From an uncultured Eubacteriales bacterium (lineage in GTDB: Bacteria; Bacillota; Clostridia; Christensenellales; Borkfalkiaceae): a DNA stretch of 11,577 nucleotides. The stretch is from contig USHO01000033.1 of the NCBI GenBank assembly GCA_900554485.1, positions 1 through 11,577 on the forward strand. The letters are read 5' to 3'. Position 1 is the stretch's first letter; every line of letters starts with the position of its first letter. This document shows, one piece after another, positions 1 through 6,852 of this stretch. The notes under the pieces are model-generated. The model saw nothing but the letters and a program-made list of their open reading frames with translations. It had not been told where the DNA came from and did no database searches. The position numbers were made by a program, and so were the translations under genes.

Positions 1-231
1 GGTAAAACCCCTGCCGGCCACAGCCTTTCTGTCGAGCGAGATTTTATCGCCCCGCGTCAACGGCGCGACACCGACCGCCGCGCATACCTCTTTGACGAAA
101 TCGGGATTTCCGAGCAACCCGGCATAGATTTCGTCCGCGCCGAACACCGTATATCCCAGACTTCGCAAAGCGTTTGCGAACGTGCTTTTACCGCTGCCTA
201 TACCGCCCGTTATCGCTATCGATTTTTTCAT
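1..231 (-). CDS. coaE: Dephospho-CoA kinase, N-terminal part (cut by window edge)
   Basis: CoaE phosphorylates the 3'-hydroxyl of dephospho-CoA with ATP, the last step of coenzyme A synthesis, in the cytosol. I translated this 77-codon piece by hand. It begins MKKSIAITGGIGSGKSTFAN, with the P-loop GGIGSGKST at residues 9-17, and continues with GYTVFGADEIYAGLLGNP. Asp33 sits where CoaE carries its conserved active-site aspartate; the preceding Asp of the usual DAD motif is Gly here. The family is about 200 residues, so over half the gene lies beyond the left edge. The ATG follows the polA stop directly (TAA-ATG, no gap) and has no good ribosome binding site of its own, so translation is probably coupled to polA. 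A polA-coaE pair is a common arrangement in Bacillota. The call is firm from motif and context. Confidence 0.93.
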   Translation of the reverse strand, partial: MKKSIAITGGIGSGKSTFANALRSLGYTVFGADEIYAGLLGNPDFVKEVCAAVGVAPLTRGDKISLDRKAVAGRGFT

Positions 232-2790
232 TTACTTAGCGTCGAACCAGCGCACCCCGCATTCCGTTTCCACCGTCAACGGAACCGATAAATCTGCCGC
301 CGATTGCATTTCCTCCGTAAGGATTTTTTTAATCGTTTCGACTTCATCGAAAACGGTATCTACAAGCAGTTCGTCGTGTACCTGCAATATGAGTTTTGAT
401 TTCAACCCCTCGCGGCGGATGCGGTTATCGACCTTTATCATCGCTATCTTGATTATGTCTGCTGCGGTACCCTGTAACGGCATGTTCATCGCCGCCCTTT
501 CGCCGAAAGTACGCAGATTATAGTTGGACGAATTGATTTCGGGTATATAACGCTTTCTGCCGAGCAGCGTCTGTACATACCCGTGCTTTTTGGCGAATTC
601 GACGTTGCTTTCCATATACTCTTTGACGTGCGGATAGGCATCGAAATATTTTTTGATATATTCGCCCGCTTTTTTTGCGGAAATTTTCAGCTGCTCCGAA
701 AGTCCGTAATCGGATATGCCGTAAATTATGCCGAAGTTGACCGCTTTCGCGCTCCTGCGCATTTCGGGCGTAACTTCGGTTTCGGGTACGCCGAACACCT
801 GCGACGCCGTCAGCCTGTGTATGTCTCCGCCGTTTCTGAACGTGTTTATAAGTTCTTCGCAACCGCTGAAATGAGCCAGAAGACGTAGTTCTATCTGCGA
901 GTAATCCGCGCCCGTAATTCTTCCGTTTTCAAACGACGAAACGAACAGTTTGCGTATCTCTTTGCCTTCCTGTTCACGTATAGGGATATTCTGCAGATTC
1001 GGTTCTTTGGACGACAGTCTGCCGGTTGTGGTAAGCGTCTGATTGAAACAGGTGTGTATAAGCCCCGTTTTTGGATCTATAAGCGGTTTGAAACCCTTGA
1101 CGTAGGTCGAATTGAGTTTCTGCAACTGTCTGTATTTCAGGATGAGGGGAACAATGGGATGCTCGTCGATGATTTTTTCAAGCACTTCCGCACCGGTCGA
1201 GTAATTGCCCTTCTTCTTTTTACCTGAGTTAAGCCCGAGTTTTTCAAAGAGTATAACTCCGAGTTGTTTCGGGCTGTTCGGATTGATCGTTTCGCCCGCA
1301 AGTTCGTTCAGTTTCTTCTGTATTTCCGCTATACGTTCGTCGTATTCCGCCGCCATAGCGTCAAGCGCGGCAACGTCGACCTTGAACCCCGCGCGTTCCA
1401 TACCGAAAAGCACGTCGCAGAGCGGCAATTCCAGATCGGTATAAAGTCCGAGCATATTTTCGTCGACGAGTTTTTTGCCCAGAATTTCGTGCGCGCGCCA
1501 AAGCGACCAACCTATGTGTTTTTCGCTGAGTCCGTACGCCGGTATGACGTCGGACAGTTTTTCGTCCTTGCCGCTGAAATCGGCAAGATATTTTTCTATA
1601 CTTACGTCGTCGGCAAACGCGTTGAATTCATAGCCGAATTTATACAATTCGGTGCGCAATGCCTTTTTGCCGAACACGACGACCTTGCGGTTTTTATCTC
1701 CGAGAAGTTCGCCGAGGTATTTTATCGCCTCGCCGTACATTATGCCACGATCGAAAAAGTTATCGGTTATTTTAACGACGTACTCTTTTTCTCCGTCGTA
1801 TAGCGAAAGGTCTTTATCGAGAGCGACGGAAAGCGTAACCCCGACGGGGAAAGACGGCAAATCGTTCCGCTCCGTAATTTCGACCGTCTCGGGCAGCACG
1901 ACGGCAACTTCGGGTTCGATTTCCCCGCCGTCGTCCGTTCTGAACAACTCGGTTCTTCTTACTATGTTCTTAAAGTCGAGTTCGGCAAGCATATGCCTGC
2001 CTTTCGCCCCGAACGGAAACTCGAATTTCATATCGTCGTCGGCAAGCGGAATATCTATATGCGTGTCGATTGTGGCAAGCGTCTTGGATAAAAACGCCGT
2101 CTCTTTAGAGTTTTCGACTTTCTCTTTAAGCTTGCCGCCGAGATCGGAAACGTGATCGTAAAGGTTTTCGAGACTGCCGTATTTGTCGATCAGCGTAAGC
2201 GCGGTTTTTTCGCCGACACCCGCTATACCGGGTATATTGTCGGAAGAATCGCCCATCATGCTCTTCAGGTCGATTATCTGCAATGGTTCTATACTCGTTT
2301 TTTCTTTGAAATTTTCGGCGTTGTAGACTTCCGTATCGGTTATGCCGCGTCGCGTAAAATACACCGACGTAGTTTCGTCGACAAGTTGAAAACTGTCTTT
2401 ATCGCCGGTTATAATCACGGTTTCGTCCTTATATCGTTTCGCCATACTTCCGATTATATCGTCAGCCTCTATACCGGCCTGTTCGTAACGGGCAATGCCG
2501 AGCGAATCGAGTACGGTTTTCAGAAGGTCTATCTGCGGACGCAAATCCTCGGGCATGGGTTTTCTCGTTCCCTTGTAATCGGAATACATAAGATGACGAA
2601 AAGTCGGTTCTTTTCTGTCGAATGCGACAAGAATGTACTTCGGTTGCAGATCGGCGATTATTTTCACCAGCATATTAACAAATGCGTAAACCGCGTTAGT
2701 CGGTTTTCCGTCTTTGGTAGAAAGCGGCGGCGTAGCGTAAAACGCCCTGTTTATAAGACTGTTGCCGTCGATAAGAACGAGTTTGTTCAT
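232..2790 (-). CDS. polA: DNA polymerase I (5' nuclease and polymerase; proofreading domain degenerate)
   Basis: DNA-dependent DNA polymerase that removes RNA primers and fills repair gaps. Start chosen at the ATG ending at 2790 (852 aa), which has GAAAGGA seven bases upstream. An in-frame TTG 15 bases earlier lies inside that Shine-Dalgarno sequence and is unlikely. Domains (numbered from this ATG): 5' nuclease about 1-280, with LIDGNS near 6-11, EADDIIG near 108, ITGDKDS near 127 and GDSSDNIPG near 180; a 3'-5' exonuclease-like region about 300-460; polymerase about 460-852. Polymerase motif A is DYSQIELR (629-636), motif B RRSAKAVNFGIIYG (about 678-691) and motif C HDEL (805-808). The exonuclease region lacks the DxE of Exo I and the N...D of Exo II, so proofreading is probably absent, as in Taq and Bacillus Pol I. 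It ends in TAA abutting coaE. No convincing promoter was found: a minus-strand TATAAT (2844-2849) has no matching -35. Confidence 0.97.
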   Translation of the reverse strand: MNKLVLIDGNSLINRAFYATPPLSTKDGKPTNAVYAFVNMLVKIIADLQPKYILVAFDRKEPTFRHLMYSDYKGTRKPMPEDLRPQIDLLKTVLDSLGIARYEQAGIEADDIIGSMAKRYKDETVIITGDKDSFQLVDETTSVYFTRRGITDTEVYNAENFKEKTSIEPLQIIDLKSMMGDSSDNIPGIAGVGEKTALTLIDKYGSLENLYDHVSDLGGKLKEKVENSKETAFLSKTLATIDTHIDIPLADDDMKFEFPFGAKGRHMLAELDFKNIVRRTELFRTDDGGEIEPEVAVVLPETVEITERNDLPSFPVGVTLSVALDKDLSLYDGEKEYVVKITDNFFDRGIMYGEAIKYLGELLGDKNRKVVVFGKKALRTELYKFGYEFNAFADDVSIEKYLADFSGKDEKLSDVIPAYGLSEKHIGWSLWRAHEILGKKLVDENMLGLYTDLELPLCDVLFGMERAGFKVDVAALDAMAAEYDERIAEIQKKLNELAGETINPNSPKQLGVILFEKLGLNSGKKKKGNYSTGAEVLEKIIDEHPIVPLILKYRQLQKLNSTYVKGFKPLIDPKTGLIHTCFNQTLTTTGRLSSKEPNLQNIPIREQEGKEIRKLFVSSFENGRITGADYSQIELRLLAHFSGCEELINTFRNGGDIHRLTASQVFGVPETEVTPEMRRSAKAVNFGIIYGISDYGLSEQLKISAKKAGEYIKKYFDAYPHVKEYMESNVEFAKKHGYVQTLLGRKRYIPEINSSNYNLRTFGERAAMNMPLQGTAADIIKIAMIKVDNRIRREGLKSKLILQVHDELLVDTVFDEVETIKKILTEEMQSAADLSVPLTVETECGVRWFDAK

Positions 2791-2819
2791 AAAAATTCCT
2801 TTCAATAGGTAAAAATTTC

Positions 2820-2848
2820 TTGATTTTTAGAAACGAATATGGTATTAT
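2820..2848 (+). promoter_or_regulatory. Promoter of the tRNA-Leu gene
   Basis: TTGATT (2820-2825), a 17-base spacer and TATTAT (2843-2848). TGG precedes the -10 (2840-2842), giving an extended -10 (TGn). The predicted start is near 2855, about 40 bases before the tRNA. An overlapping TATAAT at 2846-2851 is an alternative -10 but would give a 20-base spacer. Confidence 0.6.
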
Positions 2849-2895
2849 AATTATCGTGCCGACGGAGATTTATACTATCGGTTACGCAATAATAA

Positions 2896-2982
2896 GCCGC
2901 TGTGGTGGAATTGGCAGACGCGCGGGACTCAAAATCCCGTGGTAGCGATACCGTGTCGGTTCGACCCCGACCAGCGGCACCA
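2896..2982 (+). tRNA. tRNA-Leu, anticodon CAA, CCA end encoded
   Basis: Class II leucine tRNA reading UUG codons. The acceptor stem GCCGCTG (2896-2902) pairs with CAGCGGC (2972-2978), followed by discriminator A (2979) and an encoded CCA (2980-2982). The D-arm has the usual TGGTGGAATTGGCAGACGC pattern. The anticodon stem CGGGA/TCCCG encloses loop CTCAAAA, so the anticodon is CAA. The long variable arm folds as GGTA-GCGA-TACC, typical of leucine tRNAs. The T-arm is GTCGG-TTCGACC-CCGAC. The gene is a single-tRNA unit with its own promoter and terminator, divergent from polA. Confidence 0.97.
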
Positions 2983-3023
2983 TTAAAACGGAGAACGATT
3001 TGTCGTTCTTCGTTTTAATTTTG
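2982..3023 (+). terminator. Rho-independent terminator of tRNA-Leu, possibly bidirectional
   Basis: A 17-bp stem, complete apart from one G-T wobble: 2982-2998 pairs with 3003-3019 around the loop TTTG. The central AGAACGA/TCGTTCT is flanked by AAAACG/CGTTTT, and the descending arm runs into TTTTAATTTT. Its left arm begins at the last base of the tRNA. Read on the minus strand, the stem also ends in CGTTTTAAT, so it may stop transcripts arriving from the altronate dehydratase operon, for which no closer minus-strand terminator is visible. Confidence 0.85.
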
Positions 3024-3193
3024 CCTTCGGGCGGTGGAAGAACCGAAGGTTCGTCAATTTGCTTGCAAATTCTTGCCGAGGGTTCCCGCTTGCGGGAAAC
3101 GGCAATCCCCGAAGGGCACCGACCGGCGGCACTTTTATTTTGCCTTCGGTCGACTAAAAACCGAATAATGCAGAGGGATAATTCAAACGTTGC
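3020..3193. repeat. Palindrome-rich non-coding region with a tRNA 3'-end-like copy
   Basis: No credible gene lies here. Inverted repeats follow one another: CCTTCGG/CCGAAGG (3024-3030, 3043-3049); AATTTGC-TT-GCAAATT (3056-3071); TTCCCGC-TT-GCGGGAA (3083-3098) nested inside TTGCCG/CGGCAA (3073-3078, 3100-3105); and TTCGGT/ACCGAA (3145-3150, 3160-3165). As plus-strand RNA the second and third form hairpins with a CUUG tetraloop closed by G-C. TTTTGCCTTCGG occurs twice (3019-3030 and 3139-3150). CCGACCGGCGGCAC (3119-3132) matches 13 of 14 bases of the tRNA 3' end at 2967-2980. It could be a decayed tRNA unit, a small non-autonomous repeat or an uncharacterised structured RNA; the sequence alone does not decide. 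Confidence 0.55.
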
Positions 3194-3230
3194 CGAAGGA
3201 TCTCCGAAAATCGGACGTCCCTCGTTTTTT
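3194..3230 (+). terminator. Second plus-strand intrinsic terminator
   Basis: CGAAGGA (3194-3200) pairs with TCCCTCG (3218-3224) with one mismatch. TCCGA (3203-3207) pairs with TCGGA (3211-3215) around the loop AAA, and six T follow (3225-3230). The T-run lies on the plus strand only, so it terminates rightward transcripts just before the stop codon of the convergent altronate dehydratase gene. The first tRNA terminator is about 200 bases upstream, so this one is either a backup or belongs to another, perhaps lost, rightward transcript. Confidence 0.55.
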
Positions 3231-3235
3231 ATAAT

Positions 3236-4642
3236 TTATAACGTTACGCCCGTCTTGTAAAACGCTATTTCGCGGACATCTTCGCTTTTGGCTTTCGTTT
3301 CGCCGTTTGCGCACCGCATAATCGCGGCGTATAAACCCGCGTCGTCCATAGAGTACGCGTTAAAGTCTATCCAGTTCTGCTTATGCTCTGCAAGACGATT
3401 ATTCGTAGAGATTTTGAAAGTCGGTACGAAAGTCGAAAACGGCGTTCCTCTGCCCGTCGTAAAAAGTACTATCTGACAACCGCTTGCCGCCAGAGCAGTA
3501 GCCGCTATAAGATCGTTACCGGGGGCGTTAAGTATCGACACGCCCTGCTCCTTTACGCCTTCGCCGTAAGCCAGTACGTCTACGATCTTCGTCGACCCCG
3601 CTTTTTCGACACAGCCGAGCGACTTTTCTTCGAGCGTGGTTATTCCGCCTTTCTTGTTTCCCGGGCTGGGGTTTTCGTATACGGGGAACCCGTTATCCGT
3701 GTAAAACTTCTTGAAATTCGTTATAACGTTCAGAAACTTTTCGTAAGTCGCGCGGTCTTTGCATTTGTTCATCAGCAATCTTTCCGCGCCGAACGTCTCG
3801 GGTATTTCGGTCAGAATCGCCGAGCCGCCCTCTTTTACCACACGGTCGCTTATTCTGCCGACAAGCGGATTTGCGGTCAAACCCGAATAACCGTCGCTGC
3901 CGCCGCATTTAAGACCGATACAGAGTTCGCTCATCGGTACGCCTTCGCGTTTCAATACGCTTGCCTTTTCGCAAAAATCTTTTAACACGTCGAGTCCGTA
4001 ACTTATTTCGTCGTCTACGTCCTGACAGTTGAAATAAACTATGTTATCTCTGTTATACGGTTTCAGGTATTCCTTTATTCCGTCGAGACCGTTATTTTCG
4101 CAACCCAATCCCACAAACAACACATAACTCGCGTTGGGGTTCAAAGCGACCCCGCACAAGAGTTTTTTAATGTTAAGATTGTCCTCGCCGAGTTGAGAAC
4201 AGCCGAACTGATGAGTAAGCGCGAACAGCCCGTCCACGGAACCTTTGACGTATTTCTGAGCGAGTTTTTCAAGTCGTCGGCACACGTCGTTTACGCAACC
4301 GACGGTCGGAATGATATATATTTCGTTTCTGATGCCCGCTCTGCCGTTTTTGCGCTTAAAGCCCCTGAAGGTCGCGCCCGTTTTTACTACCGTTTCGGGA
4401 TATCCGGGGGTATATTCGTATTCGACGCTTTCGTCCAGATGCGACCTGACGTTATGCGTATGCACCCATTCGCCCTTTTTAATATCTTCGGTCGCTCTGC
4501 CGATTATCTCGCCGTACTTTATTACATATTCGCCCTTTTTAATATCTCTTAAAGCGAATTTATGCCCGGCGGGTATTTTATCGTTCCCGGCAAGATTTAT
4601 GCCTACATTGTCTTTATCGTTTATTATAACACAATTTTCCAT
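3236..4642 (-). CDS. uxaA: UxaA-family altronate dehydratase
   Basis: Predicted to dehydrate D-altronate to 2-keto-3-deoxy-D-gluconate, a cytosolic step in galacturonate breakdown; the family uses an iron centre. The 468 residues show an N-terminal SAF domain (about 7-75) with HTHNV at 61-65, then the UxaA/GarD core: TVGCVND near 113, THQFGCSQLGEDN near 143, GLGCENN near 178, the hallmark CGGSDGYSGLTANPLVG (246-262) and FTTGRGTPFSTF (394-405). Length is closer to UxaA (about 495) than to galactarate dehydratase GarD (about 520), but this does not prove the substrate. AAGGGTGA lies just before the ATG and the gap to mtaB is 15 bases, so it is probably the last gene of prmA-mtaB-uxaA. No other hexuronate gene is in view. 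The SAF part contains an exact 20-bp DNA repeat encoding DIKKGE twice. Confidence 0.88.
   Translation of the reverse strand: MENCVIINDKDNVGINLAGNDKIPAGHKFALRDIKKGEYVIKYGEIIGRATEDIKKGEWVHTHNVRSHLDESVEYEYTPGYPETVVKTGATFRGFKRKNGRAGIRNEIYIIPTVGCVNDVCRRLEKLAQKYVKGSVDGLFALTHQFGCSQLGEDNLNIKKLLCGVALNPNASYVLFVGLGCENNGLDGIKEYLKPYNRDNIVYFNCQDVDDEISYGLDVLKDFCEKASVLKREGVPMSELCIGLKCGGSDGYSGLTANPLVGRISDRVVKEGGSAILTEIPETFGAERLLMNKCKDRATYEKFLNVITNFKKFYTDNGFPVYENPSPGNKKGGITTLEEKSLGCVEKAGSTKIVDVLAYGEGVKEQGVSILNAPGNDLIAATALAASGCQIVLFTTGRGTPFSTFVPTFKISTNNRLAEHKQNWIDFNAYSMDDAGLYAAIMRCANGETKAKSEDVREIAFYKTGVTL
4468..4547. repeat. Exact 20-bp direct repeat inside uxaA, 60-base period
   Basis: ATTCGCCCTTTTTAATATCT occurs at 4468-4487 and again at 4528-4547. 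The copies are exactly 60 bases apart, hence in frame, and both encode DIKKGE in the SAF domain. The protein-level repeat is a usual feature of the family; the perfect nucleotide identity is less expected. Confidence 0.9.
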
Positions 4643-4657
4643 ATCGTCACCCTTGAT

Positions 4658-5902
4658 TTATTTCCGATCGGCGCATAATTCGGCAACGGCGCCGTCTTTG
4701 AAAAAGTCGGTAAGTTTTATCGTGTGCCTGCCGCAGCGTATCTCGCCTTTGACGTAACACTTGATATAATTGCCCGTGTACCCGGACGTATATCCGTCTT
4801 CGGTTTCTTCGGGAATGAATTCCTGTAAAGTATTTATGTTTCGCTCTATAAATGCTCTTTTCAACCTGTTTTTAACTTCCGTGAGAGCCTTCATACGCTC
4901 GTCTTTAACCTTGGGCGGAAGTTCTTTGAGTTTCGCGCCGACCGTCCCCTCGCGGCGGGAATACGGAAAACAATGAATATCCGCAAACCGTACCGTTTCG
5001 GCAAGGTTTACGCTGTCTTCAAAGTCCTTTTCGGTTTCGGTTGAATAGCCGACGATGATGTCGGTCGTTATAGCCGCGTCCGGGAAATATTCGCGTATGA
5101 GATTGCATTTTTCGGCGAACTCTTCACGCGTATAATGCCTGTTCATCGATTTTAACACGGCGTTACTGCCCGATTGCAGAGACAGATGAAAATGCGGGGC
5201 GAAATCTTTCAGATTTTTAAGGCTCAGCAACAGGTCGGGCGTTATTACGTTGATCTCGAGCGAACCTAGCCTTATTCTGCAATCGACGTTGCGGAGATAG
5301 TCGATAAGTCCCGTAAGTCCATCGCCGTTTTTATCGTAAGCCGACAGGTTTATTCCCGTAACGACCGCCTCTTCGGGGTTGAGGTATTCTATCTCTTTCA
5401 GAACATTCTCTTTTTTTCTCGAACGCGACCTGCCGCGCAGATAGGGTATTATGCAATAACTGCAAAAATTGTCGCAACCGTCCTGCACTTTTATATATGC
5501 CCTCTCCTTGTCGGTTCTGGCGGGGAGATACTCTTCGTAATATTCGTCGGTTTCGTCAAACTTTTCGCCGCGTTCGTCCAGCATCGAAAGTATACGATCT
5601 TTCGATTTCGCGCCCGTAACCAGCGTTACGTTGTTCTTTGCGAGAAAGTCTTTCGGCGACTTTTCGGACGCGCACCCCGTGACTATGATTTTACAATCGG
5701 GATTATACTTCCTCGCGCGCGCGATTGCCTGACGGGATTTTTTCTCCGCCTCGGCGGTTACGGCGCAGGTGTTTATTATGTAAAGGTCGGCAAAAGAGAG
5801 TTCTTCGCTCGTCTCGTAACCGAGTTTTTCAAGTCCGCTTTTAAGCGATGCGCTCTCGCAACTGTTTACCTTGCAACCGAGCGTAAATACTACCGCTTTC
5901 AT
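4658..5902 (-). CDS. mtaB: tRNA t6A37 methylthiotransferase MtaB
   Basis: Radical SAM enzyme that adds a methylthio group to C2 of N6-threonylcarbamoyladenosine at position 37 of ANN-decoding tRNAs (t6A to ms2t6A), carrying two iron-sulfur clusters. Start chosen at the ATG ending at 5902 (414 aa), because MKAVVFTLGCKVN is the usual family N-terminus and AGGAAG lies just upstream. An in-frame ATG nine codons earlier lies inside prmA without its own site. The N-terminal methylthiotransferase domain has cysteines 10, 46 and 77. The radical SAM motif CDNFCSYC has cysteines 143, 147 and 150. LSLQSGSNAVLKSMNRHYT (about 240-258) is typical of the family, and a TRAM-like RNA-binding domain ends the protein (about 355-405). 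The start overlaps the prmA stop as ATGA, indicating coupling. MtaB is preferred over MiaB from the GCKVN motif and prmA linkage. Confidence 0.94.
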   Translation of the reverse strand: MKAVVFTLGCKVNSCESASLKSGLEKLGYETSEELSFADLYIINTCAVTAEAEKKSRQAIARARKYNPDCKIIVTGCASEKSPKDFLAKNNVTLVTGAKSKDRILSMLDERGEKFDETDEYYEEYLPARTDKERAYIKVQDGCDNFCSYCIIPYLRGRSRSRKKENVLKEIEYLNPEEAVVTGINLSAYDKNGDGLTGLIDYLRNVDCRIRLGSLEINVITPDLLLSLKNLKDFAPHFHLSLQSGSNAVLKSMNRHYTREEFAEKCNLIREYFPDAAITTDIIVGYSTETEKDFEDSVNLAETVRFADIHCFPYSRREGTVGAKLKELPPKVKDERMKALTEVKNRLKRAFIERNINTLQEFIPEETEDGYTSGYTGNYIKCYVKGEIRCGRHTIKLTDFFKDGAVAELCADRK

Positions 5903-6846
5903 ATCTTCCTCATGACAATGGCGATCCATTCGCCTTTATCCATTCTTTTTTCGAGCGCGAATCCGAGCGACGAATATCTTTCGATAACTTCGTCGACGCG
6001 GCTTTTGATTATTCCGCTCATTATCATCACTCCGCCGTCTTCGACGTGATCGACGATCGTCTTTGAAAGTATAAGCAACACGTCGGCTGTAATATTCGCC
6101 AGAATCAATTCGCCTTTTACGTTCTTCTCGTCGAGCAGGTCGTTAAGGCAGACTTCGCAGGCGTCTTTCACGCCGTTTTCTTCGGCGTTATGCGCGGCTG
6201 TTTTTACGGCGACGTAATCTATATCGGTCATAAACACGCGTTTCGCGCCGAGTTTCGCGGCGGCTATGCCGAGTATTCCGCTGCCCGTTCCGACGTCGAT
6301 AACCGTTCTTGCGCCGGCGATATAATCCTGCATGAGTTCCAGTACCATGGACGTCGTCTCGTGTTCGCCCGTACCGAAAGCCATATTGCTGTCGATAAGG
6401 ATTTTTACTTCTCCCGGTGCGGCGTCGTAATTTATCCATGCGGGGCATACGACCACGTTGCCGAATTTCATCGGCTTGTAATGCTTGCGCCAGATTTCTA
6501 TCCAGTCGTCGCCGTCGACCACTCTTCTTACCAATTCCAGACTGCCGGTTTTGATAAATCCGTCGCAACGTTTTTTGAGTTCGGCTAAATCGCGTTCGAT
6601 TTTCGGTATCGTTTCGTCGGCGATATCCGTCGCAACGTACGCCTTTACAAGAGTAACGTCGGCGTTCATTTCTTCAAGGACTTTTTCGTCGATGTAATCC
6701 CATGTATTGCGGCGATTTTCGACAAGTTCTTTCACGTCCAGCGCATCGCTTATGGCGACGCCGTAATTTGTATAATTCCACATAATATCCGCAACGAGTT
6801 CCTGAGCCTCGTTAGTCGCGGAAACTGTAATTTCAACGAATTTCAT
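5899..6846 (-). CDS. prmA: Ribosomal protein L11 methyltransferase
   Basis: SAM-dependent enzyme that trimethylates ribosomal protein L11. The 315 residues are close to the usual 290-315. The N-terminal substrate domain begins MKFVEITVSATNEA, matching the family start. DWIEIWRKHYKPMKFGN (about 114-130) and MAFGTGEHETT (155-165) precede SAM motif I VIDVGTGSGILGIAA (182-196). LILANITADVL (about 247-257) carries the asparagine motif, and EWIAIVMRK ends the protein as usual. It is the first gene of the prmA-mtaB-uxaA operon and overlaps mtaB by four bases. No Shine-Dalgarno site precedes the ATG, and the best promoter places transcription start on the A of the ATG, so the mRNA may be leaderless. 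In many Bacillota rsmE lies between prmA and mtaB; it is absent here. Confidence 0.95.
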   Translation of the reverse strand: MKFVEITVSATNEAQELVADIMWNYTNYGVAISDALDVKELVENRRNTWDYIDEKVLEEMNADVTLVKAYVATDIADETIPKIERDLAELKKRCDGFIKTGSLELVRRVVDGDDWIEIWRKHYKPMKFGNVVVCPAWINYDAAPGEVKILIDSNMAFGTGEHETTSMVLELMQDYIAGARTVIDVGTGSGILGIAAAKLGAKRVFMTDIDYVAVKTAAHNAEENGVKDACEVCLNDLLDEKNVKGELILANITADVLLILSKTIVDHVEDGGVMIMSGIIKSRVDEVIERYSSLGFALEKRMDKGEWIAIVMRKI

Positions 6847-6852
6847 AATATA

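Noticed and set aside
1264..2155. Long open frames opposite polA on the plus strand
   Set aside because: They are antisense shadows of a verified gene caused by its codon bias, with no start signals and no motifs.
2803..2805. TTG as the start of polA
   Set aside because: The TTG overlaps the GAAAGGA binding site; the ATG ending at 2790 matches the family N-terminus and the spacing.
3024..3165. CRISPR array considered for the repeated CCTTCGG/CCGAAGG elements
   Set aside because: Repeats are short, unevenly spaced and of differing sequence, with no regular spacers and no cas genes.
3000..3260. Plus-strand open frame of 86 codons after the tRNA
   Set aside because: It begins inside the tRNA terminator, runs through inverted repeats and a T6 terminator, overlaps the uxaA stop, and has no ribosome binding site or recognisable motif.
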